Origin: Acidobacteriota bacterium
Lineage (GTDB): Bacteria > Acidobacteriota > Terriglobia > UBA7540
Reading direction: 5' to 3'
DNA length: 43,895 nucleotides
Assembly: GCA_003225365.1 (NCBI GenBank)
Contig: QHZN01000016.1
Coordinates: forward strand, 1 to 43,895
In this document: one piece after another, positions 1-9,162 of the stretch
How the letters are laid out: each line of letters opens with the position of its first letter
Numbering within the stretch: the stretch's first letter is position 1
Position numbers and translations under genes: made by a program
The notes under the pieces: model-generated
Told to the model about the DNA's origin: nothing
What the model saw: only the letters and a program-made list of their open reading frames with translations
Database searches by the model: none

Positions 1-36
1 GTCGTCTGGGATGCGGAACGCGAAGAGATCGTCTGA
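1..36 (+). CDS. 3' end of an unidentified gene (partial)
   Basis: Frame 1 is open from the window edge for 11 codons (VVWDAEREEIV) and ends in TGA. The composition is plausible for a protein C-terminus, but it is too short to assign. The evidence is only an open frame cut by the edge, so the call is weak. Confidence 0.3.
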   Translation, partial: VVWDAEREEIV

Positions 37-89
37 AGCCGCCGGGTACTGACCCCATTTGCAGAACCTGGGCGCTTTCAGATCTATCA

Positions 90-212
90 TTCCCGCCCTT
101 CGGCAAGCTCGAGGTCCCGCCCGAAGTCGAAGGACGAAAACGGCAATCCAGTCCAACCACAGCACGTCTCCAAAGGTTTGCGATGTAGATTCCCGCTTTC
201 GGGGGAATGACC
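90..212. repeat. Interspersed palindromic repeat, copy 1
   Basis: A TTCCCGC arm is followed by CCCTTCGGCAAGCTCGAGG (96-114), then CGAAGTCGAAGGACGAAAACGG. A second short palindrome, ATTCCCGCTTTCGGGGGAAT, starts near 189. The same layout recurs at 9027-9131. Most of 37-362 is this material and no gene is seen in it. Confidence 0.6.
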
Positions 213-362
213 GGCCAGTCGAGGGGAGCCCCATTCCAAATGACACCGCCACCCCCCCGTGACCGCCCTGGACGACCTCCGAGTGCTGTGTTGCCGTTCA
301 AGGTATTTCTCGGACAGATAGTAAGAAGGCGCTTTAGCGGAAACGACTCCGTCCACTCAGAG

Positions 363-844
363 ACGACGATCAAAGTCCTCTCTATAGACGGCGGGGGACT
401 CGCGGGATCATCTCGGCCATGATTCCTGCTGAGCCCGAGAAGAGTTTGGAGAAAGAGCTCTACCGGATTTTCGACCTGATCGCGGGGACGTCCACCGGCG
501 GGATCATTGCGCTCGCCGTCGGCACGCGGTCAAAGGTCGGGGTCGCTCACCACGCCGGCCAGCTTGCGGACATCCGCGTTGACAAAGGGCCGGAAATATT
601 CCCCAGGGGTTTTCTCACCTGCCTTCGCCAACTAATCCGCCCTAAGTATTCTCCCGCGCCTCTGGAAAGTGTCCTGAAGAAATTCTTCGGCGACACCCCA
701 TTTTCCGCCCCGCAGCCCAAGGCCGGACTACTGTCCCGCCGCCATAAGGAATCCGCTGCGCGAAGAAAATTTGAGAGCCCGATTAAGGGTAGGGGCTGCC
801 CCAGGCCCAATCCGGCACCCCAAAAATCATTCATGTTGATATGA
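363..844 (+). pseudogene. Patatin-like phospholipase, decayed
   Basis: Patatin-family acyl hydrolases use a Ser-Asp dyad, with an oxyanion motif DGGGxRG and a nucleophile elbow GxSxG. Here IKVLSIDGGG is read from 366 and GTSTGG lies near 487-504, so both signatures are present, but in different frames. A one-base loss near 397-399 turns the expected LRGIISAM into a shifted frame that stops at 420. The expected start codon also appears to be ACG at 363 instead of ATG. The second part follows the family through KGPEIFPRGFL and FFGDT (about 697). After that it degenerates into unrelated residues and the C-terminal half, including the catalytic Asp, is missing. There are thus three independent lesions, and a functional product is unlikely. 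No CBASS or other defence partner is adjacent. Confidence 0.75.
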
Positions 845-916
845 CATGGTGCCGATTACTGATTGGGCAGGCCATGGCACGAACGAGCCAGCGACCGGAG
901 GTATTCCTTACTTCGA

Positions 917-2947
917 ATGGGAAGATTCACCTTGGGAGGCAGAGTACCGAAGACCATCTTTTGCCTAATATCAATTGCGGGCTTGGTACGGGCTAGTTTC
1001 TCTGAGACCCCTCAAGGGGCGCAGAAGTCCGGAGAACGCCTCACCCGCTTGAACTTGGAGGAACTCGGAAACGTCGAGGTCACAACGGTTTCCAAGGAGC
1101 CTGAGCAGCTGCGGCGAACTCCCGCGGCCGTTTTCGTCCTCACCGAGGAGGATATCCGTCGGTCCGGGGCGGCCAGCATCCCTGAAGTCCTGCGTCTGGT
1201 GCCGGGAGTTGAGGTGGCGAGAATCGATTCCAACCAATGGTCTCTCGGGGTGCGCGGGTTCGGAAGTTCCCTCTCCCGGTCGGTCCTCGTGCTGATCGAC
1301 GGACGGAGCGTTTACACTCCCCTATTTGCCGGTGTTTTTTGGAATGTTCAAGACACTCTGCTTGAGGACATTGACCGGATCGAGGTAATCCGCGGACCGG
1401 GCGGCACCATTTGGGGAGCGAATGCGGTCAACGGAGTCATTAACATCGTGACCAAAAATTCCAAAGACACGCATGGAACGCTAGTCTCCACCGGAGGCGG
1501 GAACGTGACCCAAGGCTTCGTCAATTTCCGATACGGGTCAGGGAACGGTAAGAATCTCAATTTCCGTTTCTACGGCAAAGCATTTACCCGAGGCCCCGAG
1601 TTCCATGCGAATAACAGACAGTTCGATGACTGGCGGATGGGTCAGGGGGGGTTCCGATCGGATTGGGAACCTGACCATCGAGACGGGTTCACGTTTCAAG
1701 GCGACTTTTATAACGGTGACGCGGGAGGAATTACAGGGATTGCGAGTCTCTCTCCGCCCTTTATGACGATTGTGGAGCGGAACGCAGAACTTTCCGGGGG
1801 AAATCTACTCGGTCGCTGGCGACGTCTGCTCGGTGAGGGCTCCGACGTCGAGTTGCAGGCTTATTACGACAGGACCGACCGGCACCAGCCCAGCTTCGGG
1901 GAAATTCGAAACACTTTCGACGTCGATTTCGTTCACCACCGGACGCTCCCGCGAGGGCAGGATTTCTCGTGGGGACTTGGGGCTCGCCTCAGCTCGGGAA
2001 ATGCCTTGGAAGTCGTCCCGACCGTCGTCTTCAATCCGAATCAATTTACCGACAAGCTTTACAGCGCGTTTGTCCAGGATGAGATTCCGATCGTTGAGAA
2101 TAAACTCTGGATAACGGTCGGGTCGAAAGTCTTGCACAACAACTATACCGGCTTCGAGGTACAGCCGAGCGCGCGGCTTCTGTGGACTCCGGGGTCGCGG
2201 CAAACAGTCTGGGCTTCCATTACGCGCGCGGTCGTCACCCCCTCCCGACTGGACGAAGATCTCCAGATCACCGGCGTGCTTGCAACCAATCCTCTGACAT
2301 TCTTGCGCCTTACCGGAGACAGGAAATTCTTTTCGGAAACCTTGGTCGGTTACGAAGCGGGATACCGGAGCCTGATCAAGCCAAATCTTAGTATGGACAT
2401 CGCCACATTCTACAACAATTATGACAACCTCGAAAGTATTGACCCGGGCGTGCCGTTCTCTGAGACATCGCCCCCGCCACCTCATCTGGTTGTGCCATTT
2501 CTTCTCCGCAATGGGCTTCTTGGCACCACCTCCGGCGTTGAAGTCGCTCCGGAATGGCGGCCAAAGGGGTGGGTGCGTCTAAGAGGCTCCTATTCCTATT
2601 TGTATATCGACCTGAAAAAAGCGGCCGGAAGTTCGACCCTTTCCTCTCCCCGTTCAACCGAAGGATCGAGCCCCCATCACCAAGTTGCGATCCAATCTTC
2701 GCTGGATTTACCCGGGAAAATTGAGTTTGACCAGACCTATCGTTACGTCAGCGCCCTGCCGGCTCAACTGGTTGGGAGTTACGGTACCGCCGATTTGCGA
2801 CTAGGTTGGCACTTCCACCCCAATTTTGAATTTTCAGTGAAGGGGCAGAACTTGCTCCAACCCCATCATGCGGAGTTTGGGGGCGACATCGGGGGGCTTG
2901 TTCTGATCAAGCGCAGTGTGGGCGCAGAAATAACTTGGCGAAGGTAG
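917..2947 (+). CDS. TonB-dependent outer-membrane receptor
   Basis: This is a ligand-gated outer-membrane beta-barrel of about 676 residues. After a signal peptide (IFCLISIAGLVRASF), the mature N-terminus leads into a plug domain with the typical segments TPAAVFVLTEEDIRRSG, LRLVPGVEVARID, SLGVRGF, LVLIDGRSVY and IEVIRGPGGTIWGANAVNGVINIV. A long beta-rich barrel follows. An upstream in-frame TTG at 863 exists, but ATG 917 gives a sensible signal peptide and has GGAGG 15 bases upstream, so it is preferred. The gene is first in a co-directional operon, with 17 bases to yfiR. This plug subtype is often found next to YfiR-family proteins and sensor kinases, so a role in signal perception as well as uptake is possible. 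The ligand cannot be read from the sequence. Confidence 0.9.
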   Translation: MGRFTLGGRVPKTIFCLISIAGLVRASFSETPQGAQKSGERLTRLNLEELGNVEVTTVSKEPEQLRRTPAAVFVLTEEDIRRSGAASIPEVLRLVPGVEVARIDSNQWSLGVRGFGSSLSRSVLVLIDGRSVYTPLFAGVFWNVQDTLLEDIDRIEVIRGPGGTIWGANAVNGVINIVTKNSKDTHGTLVSTGGGNVTQGFVNFRYGSGNGKNLNFRFYGKAFTRGPEFHANNRQFDDWRMGQGGFRSDWEPDHRDGFTFQGDFYNGDAGGITGIASLSPPFMTIVERNAELSGGNLLGRWRRLLGEGSDVELQAYYDRTDRHQPSFGEIRNTFDVDFVHHRTLPRGQDFSWGLGARLSSGNALEVVPTVVFNPNQFTDKLYSAFVQDEIPIVENKLWITVGSKVLHNNYTGFEVQPSARLLWTPGSRQTVWASITRAVVTPSRLDEDLQITGVLATNPLTFLRLTGDRKFFSETLVGYEAGYRSLIKPNLSMDIATFYNNYDNLESIDPGVPFSETSPPPPHLVVPFLLRNGLLGTTSGVEVAPEWRPKGWVRLRGSYSYLYIDLKKAAGSSTLSSPRSTEGSSPHHQVAIQSSLDLPGKIEFDQTYRYVSALPAQLVGSYGTADLRLGWHFHPNFEFSVKGQNLLQPHHAEFGGDIGGLVLIKRSVGAEITWRR

Positions 2948-2964
2948 GAGGTTCTTGAGAGCTC

Positions 2965-3594
2965 ATGAAGCTTTTTTACGGGATAAGCCCCTTCCTTCAC
3001 ACTCGACAAGGCAGTTGGGCCCAGAGCCGCTTGCTTTGCGTGGCTCGAATCGCCGCTTGGACGCCGGCCTTATTTCTGGTGGGAGCCTATAATCTTCATT
3101 CGCAAGAATCAGGACACCCGGAGTACGAAGTCAAGGCCGCCTACCTTTACAACTTTGGACGATTCGTCGGATGGCCTTCAAAGCCTCCTTCAGACGAGGC
3201 GGGGTCCTTTGCCATCTGCGTGCTCGGTCATGATCCCTTCGGGACGACCCTCGACGCAACGCTCGCCGGCGAAGCCATCGACGGCAAGAGCGTGGTGCTC
3301 AGGCGAATCTCGAAACCGCAGGACACTTCGAATTGCCGCATTCTGTTTATCAGCGCGTCCGAAGGCAGCCAGCTAAAAGAGATTCTCGCCAGGCTGGATA
3401 AAATGAGCGTTTTGACGGTCAGTGACATTCCTCAGTTTACAAGGCGAGGCGGGATGGTTCAGTTCATTTTGGAAGAAAACAAAGTGCGTTTTGAAATCAA
3501 CCTTGCGGCGGCCGAACGCGCGGGACTTTCCTTGAGCTCTCAACTGCTAAAAGTGGCGGCCAATGTGACCAGAAATCCGCAGCCTGGAGACTGA
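2965..3594 (+). CDS. yfiR: YfiR family periplasmic protein (DUF4154)
   Basis: This 209-residue protein has an N-terminal hydrophobic segment ending near NLHSQ, which indicates export to the periplasm. The family core is clear: EYEVKAAYLYNFGRFVGWP, then FAICVLGHDPFG, a central NCRILFIS strand, and VSDIPQFTRRGGMVQFILEENKVRFEINLAAAERAGL. In Pseudomonas, YfiR is a soluble periplasmic repressor that acts on the CHASE8 sensor domain of the diguanylate cyclase YfiN. The next gene here, 6 bases downstream, also carries a CHASE8-like periplasmic domain, so YfiR probably controls that kinase (inference). The two Cys in the ICVLG and NCRIL strands may form the redox disulfide described for this family. 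An AGGAGG lies 13 bases before the ATG, and a closer GAGAG may serve as the ribosome site. Confidence 0.85.
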   Translation: MKLFYGISPFLHTRQGSWAQSRLLCVARIAAWTPALFLVGAYNLHSQESGHPEYEVKAAYLYNFGRFVGWPSKPPSDEAGSFAICVLGHDPFGTTLDATLAGEAIDGKSVVLRRISKPQDTSNCRILFISASEGSQLKEILARLDKMSVLTVSDIPQFTRRGGMVQFILEENKVRFEINLAAAERAGLSLSSQLLKVAANVTRNPQPGD

Positions 3595-3600
3595 CTGGCA

Positions 3601-5701
3601 ATGTTCAGAATCCGCGACTCTTCGATCACCAAGAAACTGGCCTGGATGAACATGATGGTGAGTGGCGGGGCGCTACTGCTGGCTTGCGCGGCGTTTGTTG
3701 CCTACAACATGGTCACCTTTCGGCAGACCCTCGTGCGCGACCTCTCGACCCAGGCCCAGATTGTGGGGGCCAACAGTGTTTCTGCGCTCCTCTTTAATGA
3801 TCCAAAGTCTGCCGAGAACACGCTTGCTGCGCTCAAGGCCGGCCCGAACATTGAATCTGCGTGGATCTACTCGCCGGATCGCCGGCCCTTTGCAGCGTAC
3901 GGTCGCGATCGCAGAGGTCAGGCCCTCTCGACGCTGCCGGCAATACCTCCGGGTCGGACCGAAGCCTACTGGTTCAAAGACAATCACCTTATCCTGGTTC
4001 GCTCGATTATGGTCGAAGGCAAGCCCACCGGCTTCGTCTACATTGTGTCGGACCTGCAGGAGATGTATGACCGCCTGAAACGATACGCGGGGATTGTCGC
4101 CATGGTCCTTGCGACTTCTCTGATTGCCGCCCTTCTGATTTCATCGAAATCCCGGCGATCCATCGCCCAGCCCATCGAGAACCTTGCGGAAATCGCCCGG
4201 ATCGTTTCGACCGAAAAGCAGTATTCGATCCGCGCAGCCAAAACTGGAAATCAGGATGAACTGGCCGTCCTGATCGATGCTTTCAATGAAATGCTGGCCC
4301 AAATTCAGCAGCGTGACGCAGCTTTGCAGAAGACCCACGAGCAGCTCAATCTAGCCTTAAAGTCTGCGGGCGTTGGAACCTGGAGCTGGGACATGGCTAA
4401 AAACTCGGTCGCTTGGGACGAATTTGCTGCCCCGTTATACGGCCTGGAGCAAGGCGCCCTTCCGGATGAATACGCTGGTTCCCTGAATCTCGTCCATCCG
4501 GAGGATCGCGAACGCCTAGACCAAGCGGTTGCAGACTCTGTAGAAAAAGGTGTTCCCTATGACACAGAGTTTCGGGTGGTCTGGCCCGACGGAAGCACCC
4601 ACGTCTTGGGCACGCGAGGCAATGTTTATCGCGACGAACCGGGAAAAGCGGTGCAGATGGCGGGCGTTGTGTGGGATATGACCAAGCGCAAGAGGGCGGA
4701 GGAAGAGCACGAGCAGCTGGCCTCCATCGTGGAGTCCTCAGATGACGCCATCATCAGTAAGACGCTCGAAGGCAATGTCGCCAGTTGGAACGGAGGCGCG
4801 CGGCGCATCTACGGCTATTCGGCGGAGGAGATGGTAGGTAAACCGATCTCCATCCTGGCGCCGCCCGACCGTGCCGATGAAGGAGAAAAAATCCTGGAAA
4901 GGATTAAGAAGGGAGAAACTGTCGACCGCAGCGAAACGCGGAGGCTACGAAAGGATGGAGCCATCATCGATGTTTCCTTAACCGTGTCCCCCATCCGCGA
5001 CGCTAACGGGAGGATAACCTGCGCCTCCGAGGTTGGCCGCGATGTCACCGATCGTAAACGGGCCGAGGACGAGCTTCGCAAACTGAACGAAGAACTCGAC
5101 GAGCGCGTGCGGCAACATTACCCTCATCCGCGAGAGCACGCGAGAGATGGGTCAACTCGTGGACGACTTGCTGAACCTGGCGCGCGTGGGCCGCCGAGAA
5201 CTGAGCCTGCAAGTGACAGGGCTGGACTCGCTGGTCGAAGCAGTCGTCACCGATCTCCAGAGGGAATGCAAGTCTCGCGCGATCGATTGGAAAGTGGAGC
5301 GGTTGCCGTTCGTCGAGTGCGACCCTGGCTTGATGAAACAGGTATTCACCAACTTGCTCTCCAACGCTGTAAAGTACTCCCGCCCGCGTGAGCGGGCCGT
5401 GATCGAGGTGGGGACGGTCCAAGATAACGGCCAGCCGGCCATCTTCGTCCGCGACAACGGAGTGGGCTTCAGCATGAAGTATTCCGACAAGCTTTTCGGC
5501 GTCTTTCAGCGCCTGCACCGCGCCGAGGATTTTGAAGGGACCGGAGTAGGACTTGCCACCGTTAAGCGAATTATTCAAAAGCACGAGGGTCGCGTGTGGG
5601 CGGAAGCGGAGCTCGACCGAGGAGCAACCTTCTATTTCACTTTGGGAACGTTTGAGAATAGAGGACCGGAAAACGAACCGGCCGAGGGAGGCGCGCGGTG
5701 A
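3601..5701 (+). pseudogene. CHASE8-HAMP-PAS-PAS histidine kinase, H-box deleted and frameshifted
   Basis: The intact N-terminal part (3601 to about 5115) has a first membrane helix at residues 20-36, then a periplasmic CHASE8-like domain with the ANSVSALLFNDPKSAENTLAAL signature. A second helix at about 160-180, HAMP (PIENLAEIARIV) and two PAS domains ending in DMTKRKRAEE and DVTDRKRAED follow. After ELDERVRQ the frame breaks. The sequence resumes one frame over as ITLIREST and REMGQLVDDLLNLARVG, followed by an ATPase domain with N-box NLLSNAVKYS, G1 RDNGVGF and G2 EGTGVGLATV. Compared with this well-known kinase class, about 50-60 residues holding the SHDLRAPL phosphoacceptor are missing. 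Frame 1 stops at 5391; the ATPase frame runs to 5701. Either the allele is dead or the loss is an assembly error. The last TGA overlaps the GTG start of the next gene. Confidence 0.85.
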
Positions 5702-6171
5702 CTGATAATGGCGTGCAAATCCTTCTTGTGGAGGACAACCCGAAAGATGTGAAGTTGGCGCTGCACGCTTTGAGCAGCCATAAGCTCGCCAACCAGGTCG
5801 AAGTGGCCCGCGACGGAGAAGAGGCCCTGGATTTTATCTTTTGCCGCGGGGAGCATGCCCACCGGAACTTCAACCTCCAGCCCCAATTGGTTCTGCTCGA
5901 TTTGAAGCTGCCCAAGGTGGATGGACTTGAAGTCCTGAAATCGATCAAGGACGACGCTCGCACCAAGGCCATCCCCGTGGTTATTCTCACCGCTTCAAAA
6001 GAAGAAAGGGACTTGGTGGAAAGCTACAGGCTCGGAGTCAACGCCTACATCCAAAAACCCGTGGACTTCGACCAGTTCCGGCAGATTGTAGAGCAAGTGG
6101 GGATGTTTTGGTTGGTGGTCAATCAGGCACCACCAGCGGCCGCGTATGCACCCCCGCGGGAGCAGAAATGA
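5698..6171 (+). CDS. Rcp1-like single-domain response regulator
   Basis: This CheY-like receiver of 157 residues accepts phosphate from a histidine kinase and has no DNA-binding or enzymatic output domain. The acidic pair is in LLVEDNP (E12, D13), the phosphorylated Asp is D68 in LVLLDLKLPKVDG, the Thr switch lies in VILTAS and the conserved Lys in IQKPVD. The long insertion FIFCRGEHAHRNF and the VKLALHAL helix match the Rcp1 class that commonly pairs with phytochrome-type kinases. The start is GTG, overlapping the stop of the kinase gene by GTGA, and the gene end overlaps the next ATG by ATGA, so translation is probably coupled. Its natural donor would have been the kinase that now lacks a phosphoacceptor; the hybrid kinase downstream could substitute. 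Confidence 0.9.
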   Translation: MTDNGVQILLVEDNPKDVKLALHALSSHKLANQVEVARDGEEALDFIFCRGEHAHRNFNLQPQLVLLDLKLPKVDGLEVLKSIKDDARTKAIPVVILTASKEERDLVESYRLGVNAYIQKPVDFDQFRQIVEQVGMFWLVVNQAPPAAAYAPPREQK

Positions 6172-8147
6172 CAGCCGATCCGAAAACGAACGATCCCGTT
6201 CAGCCTCCCATGAAGCTGCGCGTGCTTTATGTCGAGGATAACCCACGGGACGTAAAACTGACGGCAATCATGCTCGAGCGTGCAGGATACGCCGTCACCG
6301 GCGACGCCGTGGATACCATCGAAAAGTTCCGAGAACGACTCACGGAGAACGATTACGAGGTTATTATTTGCGACTATAACTTGCGCAATTGGACGGCCAT
6401 GGATGCCTTGGAGATTTTTAGGGAGATTGGGAAAGACATTCCCTTCATAATCGTCAGCGGAAGTCTGGGTGATGAAGCAGCCACGGAGTGCCTCAAGCGA
6501 GGAGCGACGGATTATGTTCTAAAGGATAGGGTAGCCCGCCTTCCCTCCGCGATCAACCTCGCTTTGCAATCCAAAGCTTCCCGCCAGGAGCGCAAGCGCG
6601 CGGAGCAGGCGCTAAAAGAATCGGAAGAGCGTTACCGGCTGTTGTTCGAAACCAATCCGCACCCGATGTGGATCTACGACACTGAGACGCTCGCCTTCCA
6701 GGCCGTCAACAATACGGCAGTGGCGCATTACGGGTATTCGCGTGAGGAGTTCTTGAGGATGAAGATCCTGGATATCCGTCCGCCTGAGAATGCCAGTGAC
6801 CTTCCGGAGGAAATTGCAAAAACTAATTCCCCCGTCCAAGAAGGCGGCGTACGGAGGCACCGAAAGAAAGACGGAACGATCATCCATGTGCAGATTGCGT
6901 CGCAACCTTTGCCGTTCGGGTCGGGAAAGGCAAGGTTCGTTCAGGTCGAGGACGTGACAGAACGCAAGAAACTTGAAGAGCAGTTTCGCCAGGCGCAGAA
7001 GATGGAAGCCATCGGGCGCCTGGCCGGAGGGATTGCGCACGACTTCAACAATCTGCTGACCGTCATCAACGGATATGGCCAATTGGTGGTAGACGGTCTT
7101 GCTCAGCAGGATGAGCTGCACGAGCATGTGGAACAGATCATAAAGGCGGGAGAGCGTGCGGCGTCCCTCACCCGCCAACTCCTCGCGTTCAGCCGGCAAC
7201 AGGTGCTGTTGCCGCAGAACCTGGACCTGAATGCATTAGTCGCGAGCGCGGACAAGATGCTGCGAAGATTGATCGGCGAGGACATTGATATCCTGACGGT
7301 TCAAAGAGCCGGCCTGGGTCAAGTGAAGGCCGATCCAAGCCAAATCGAACAGGTCATCATGAATCTGGTGGTGAACGCGCGCGATGCCATGCCGACGGGC
7401 GGCAAGATCATCATCGAGACCGACAACGTGGTGTTGGATGAGACCTATGCGCGCAGTCACGCTTCGGTCAAACCCGGCCATTATGTGATGCTGGCGGTGA
7501 GCGATACGGGGACGGGGATGGACGCGGCGACTCAGGCACGCATCTTCGAGCCCTTCTTCACGACCAAGCCGAAAGGGAAAGGGACCGGGCTCGGTCTGGC
7601 CACAGTGATTGGGATCGTGAAGCAGAGCGGGGGCGATATTTGGGTATATAGCGAGCTGCACCAGGGGACAACCTTCAAGGTTTACTTACCCAGGGTAAAG
7701 AATGCTGACCTCTCTGCCCTGGCGGGCACTGGGATCGGCAAGAAGGCCGAGGGGAACGAGACCGTGCTGGTCGTCGAGGACGAAGAGGCGCTGCGACTGC
7801 TAGTTCGAGGCGTTCTCGAGAAAAAAGGATATAAAGTTCTTGTGGCGCGGCATGGTGATGAAGCGCTCGGGGTCAGCGACCAGCACGGCGGGGAAATCCA
7901 TTTGTTGCTCACCGACGTCGTGATGCCCCAGGTGAATGGCCGAATTTTGGCGGCTCGCCTGGCATTCACGCGCCCGAAGATTAAAGTTCTTTACATGTCA
8001 GGCTACACGGACAATGCGATCGTCCACCACGGGGTTCTCGAACCCGGCATCGCTTTCCTGCAAAAGCCATTCACGCCGGAAGGCCTGGCGCACAAGATTC
8101 GCGAAGTTCTTGATTCGGCGGAAGGCGCCGCCAAGATGTCCGCCTAG
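6168..8147 (+). CDS. Hybrid histidine kinase REC-PAS-HisKA-HATPase-REC
   Basis: This is a cytoplasmic hybrid kinase of 659 residues with no membrane segments. The N-terminal receiver (about 16-130) has its Asp at D69 in [12 protein letters not shown] domain follows at about 150-268 ([16 protein letters not shown] to [11 protein letters not shown]). The H-box [11 protein letters not shown] carries the phosphoacceptor H291. The ATPase domain has N-box [11 protein letters not shown]1 VSDTGTGM, the F-box [12 protein letters not shown] and GLGLATV. The C-terminal receiver has its Asp in LLLTDVVMP and Lys in LQKPF. A longer frame from a GTG at 6108 is possible, but ATG 6168 overlaps the previous stop as ATGA and is preferred. 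It is the last gene of the TonB receptor-YfiR-kinase operon and the only kinase there that keeps its histidine. Confidence 0.9.
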   Translation: MTADPKTNDPVQPPMKLRVLYVEDNPRDVKLTAIMLERAGYAVTGDAVDTIEKFRERLTENDYEVIICDYNLRNWTAMDALEIFREIGKDIPFIIVSGSLGDEAATECLKRGATDYVLKDRVARLPSAINLALQSKASRQERKRAEQALKESEERYRLLFETNPHPMWIYDTETLAFQAVNNTAVAHYGYSREEFLRMKILDIRPPENASDLPEEIAKTNSPVQEGGVRRHRKKDGTIIHVQIASQPLPFGSGKARFVQVEDVTERKKLEEQFRQAQKMEAIGRLAGGIAHDFNNLLTVINGYGQLVVDGLAQQDELHEHVEQIIKAGERAASLTRQLLAFSRQQVLLPQNLDLNALVASADKMLRRLIGEDIDILTVQRAGLGQVKADPSQIEQVIMNLVVNARDAMPTGGKIIIETDNVVLDETYARSHASVKPGHYVMLAVSDTGTGMDAATQARIFEPFFTTKPKGKGTGLGLATVIGIVKQSGGDIWVYSELHQGTTFKVYLPRVKNADLSALAGTGIGKKAEGNETVLVVEDEEALRLLVRGVLEKKGYKVLVARHGDEALGVSDQHGGEIHLLLTDVVMPQVNGRILAARLAFTRPKIKVLYMSGYTDNAIVHHGVLEPGIAFLQKPFTPEGLAHKIREVLDSAEGAAKMSA

Positions 8148-8352
8148 AGGAATATGCGCCTTGCGGCGCGCGACAAATCTCGTGCCACTCGCCAGCGGGA
8201 AGAACCAAAGCTCCGACAGCGGCGCTTATGATCCCACCCAGCGGCGCAAATATCCACCTGCCTCGGTTCGGGAAAAGACTCCAGTCTTGTGAGTTGTTAC
8301 CGGCATCCACTGCCGCGCCGATCCCTAGGCTGGTCCCCGCCCCAATCACAGT

Positions 8353-8682
8353 TTACATTCTTCCGCCTCGGGTTGATTGCCCCATCCCCTTCCCTTCGCG
8401 CAGAGCGGCATCCAATGTTTGCTGCGGCTTTCCCGCCTTGACGTCCTCCGGGAGGGGGAGCACGCAGGAGTTGGCTTTGCCAAGCACCTCCTCTGGCTCA
8501 TACCCGTAAAGCCGCCGACCGCCCTCGTTCTACAGAAGAATGGCTCCCGCAAGATCCTTGACCACAACAGAGTATTCCGTGGAAGATTCAAGGATGTTCG
8601 TATTGAAATTCACGGCTTCTTGCGGCCTGCTCACGATGGCGGTATTGAAGAGTTTCGGCTTCTTCTCCACCGACGGTTCCAT
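8353..8682 (-). pseudogene. PAS-domain sensor fragment with an in-frame amber codon
   Basis: The reverse strand shows a good start: GGAGGAA eight bases before an ATG at 8682, giving MEPSVEKKPKLF. It continues into a PAS domain: TNILESSTEYSVVVKDLAGAILL, stop, NEGGRRLYGYEPEEVLGKANS, then LPEDVKAGKPQQTLDAALREGKG. The stop is TAG at 8530-8532, exactly where the family normally has Trp (TGG) in the LLWNEG motif, so one G-to-A change explains it. The frame ends at 8353 without a kinase or other output domain. It is read as a remnant of a PAS sensor kinase related to those in the operon next door. Readthrough is conceivable, but nothing supports it. Confidence 0.75.
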
Positions 8683-9162
8683 AATAGCGATTTCCTCCAT
8701 TGAGTTTCGAAGTGCCCTCCTGTTCCCTCGACTCACCCACACCTCCGGCTCTGATTCACCCATGCGCGCTGCGCGCACATCCTGGAGTTCATCTGTTGGG
8801 AGGGTGCGAGGCGGGAATTTTATTCGTGGAAGTTGGGTTCACCGGACGGCCACGAAAATTGGGCATGCTCGGCTGGGCGTTGAAGATTGTCCCTATCTTC
8901 ACGAATAGCGTTTCCGAGGCTGCGGACGGAACGCTCGACCAAATCTGCGAAGAGCTCAAAACGGGGCGCGGGGGCGACCTCAGCGGCACCCGCCTTAATC
9001 CCCAGCCCCGGCCACAACCGATGTCGTTCCCGCCCTTCGCCAGGCTCAGGGGCGTAAGCGAAGTCGAAGGACGAAAGCGGGAACCCAACCCCAAGCGGGC
9101 GACGTGGGTCGCCGCTTTCGCGGGGGTGACTGCGATGTGCCTGCTCGACGGCCTGGTCGCTT
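8683..9162. other. Intergenic stretch without a recognisable gene
   Basis: Together with 8148-8352 this is about 0.7 kb of non-coding sequence around the PAS remnant. Open frames are present on both strands, but none has a recognisable domain, a good ribosome site or consistent codon use. The only structured element is the repeat at 9027-9131. Confidence 0.5.
9027..9131. repeat. Interspersed palindromic repeat, copy 2
   Basis: Inverted arms TTCCCGC (9027-9033) and GCGGGAA (9077-9083) enclose CCCTTCGCCAGGCTCAGGG and CGAAGTCGAAGGACGAA. A second CGCTTTCGCGGGGGTGAC motif follows near 9112-9129. The layout matches the copy at 90-212. It sits just past the 3' end of the beta-galactosidase gene. 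Confidence 0.65.

Noticed and set aside
363-844. Patatin gene as the effector of a CBASS-type defence system
   Set aside because: No cyclase, ubiquitin-like or other defence gene lies nearby and the gene is broken; the neighbours are signalling genes.
5100-5160. Programmed ribosomal frameshift in the histidine kinase
   Set aside because: The H-box segment is absent from all frames, so a frameshift alone would not restore a kinase; no slippery heptamer was seen.
8071-8349. Glycine/alanine-rich reverse frame that might encode a glycine-zipper protein
   Set aside because: It overlaps the 3' end of the hybrid kinase gene, has no signal peptide or ribosome site, and the resemblance is only compositional.
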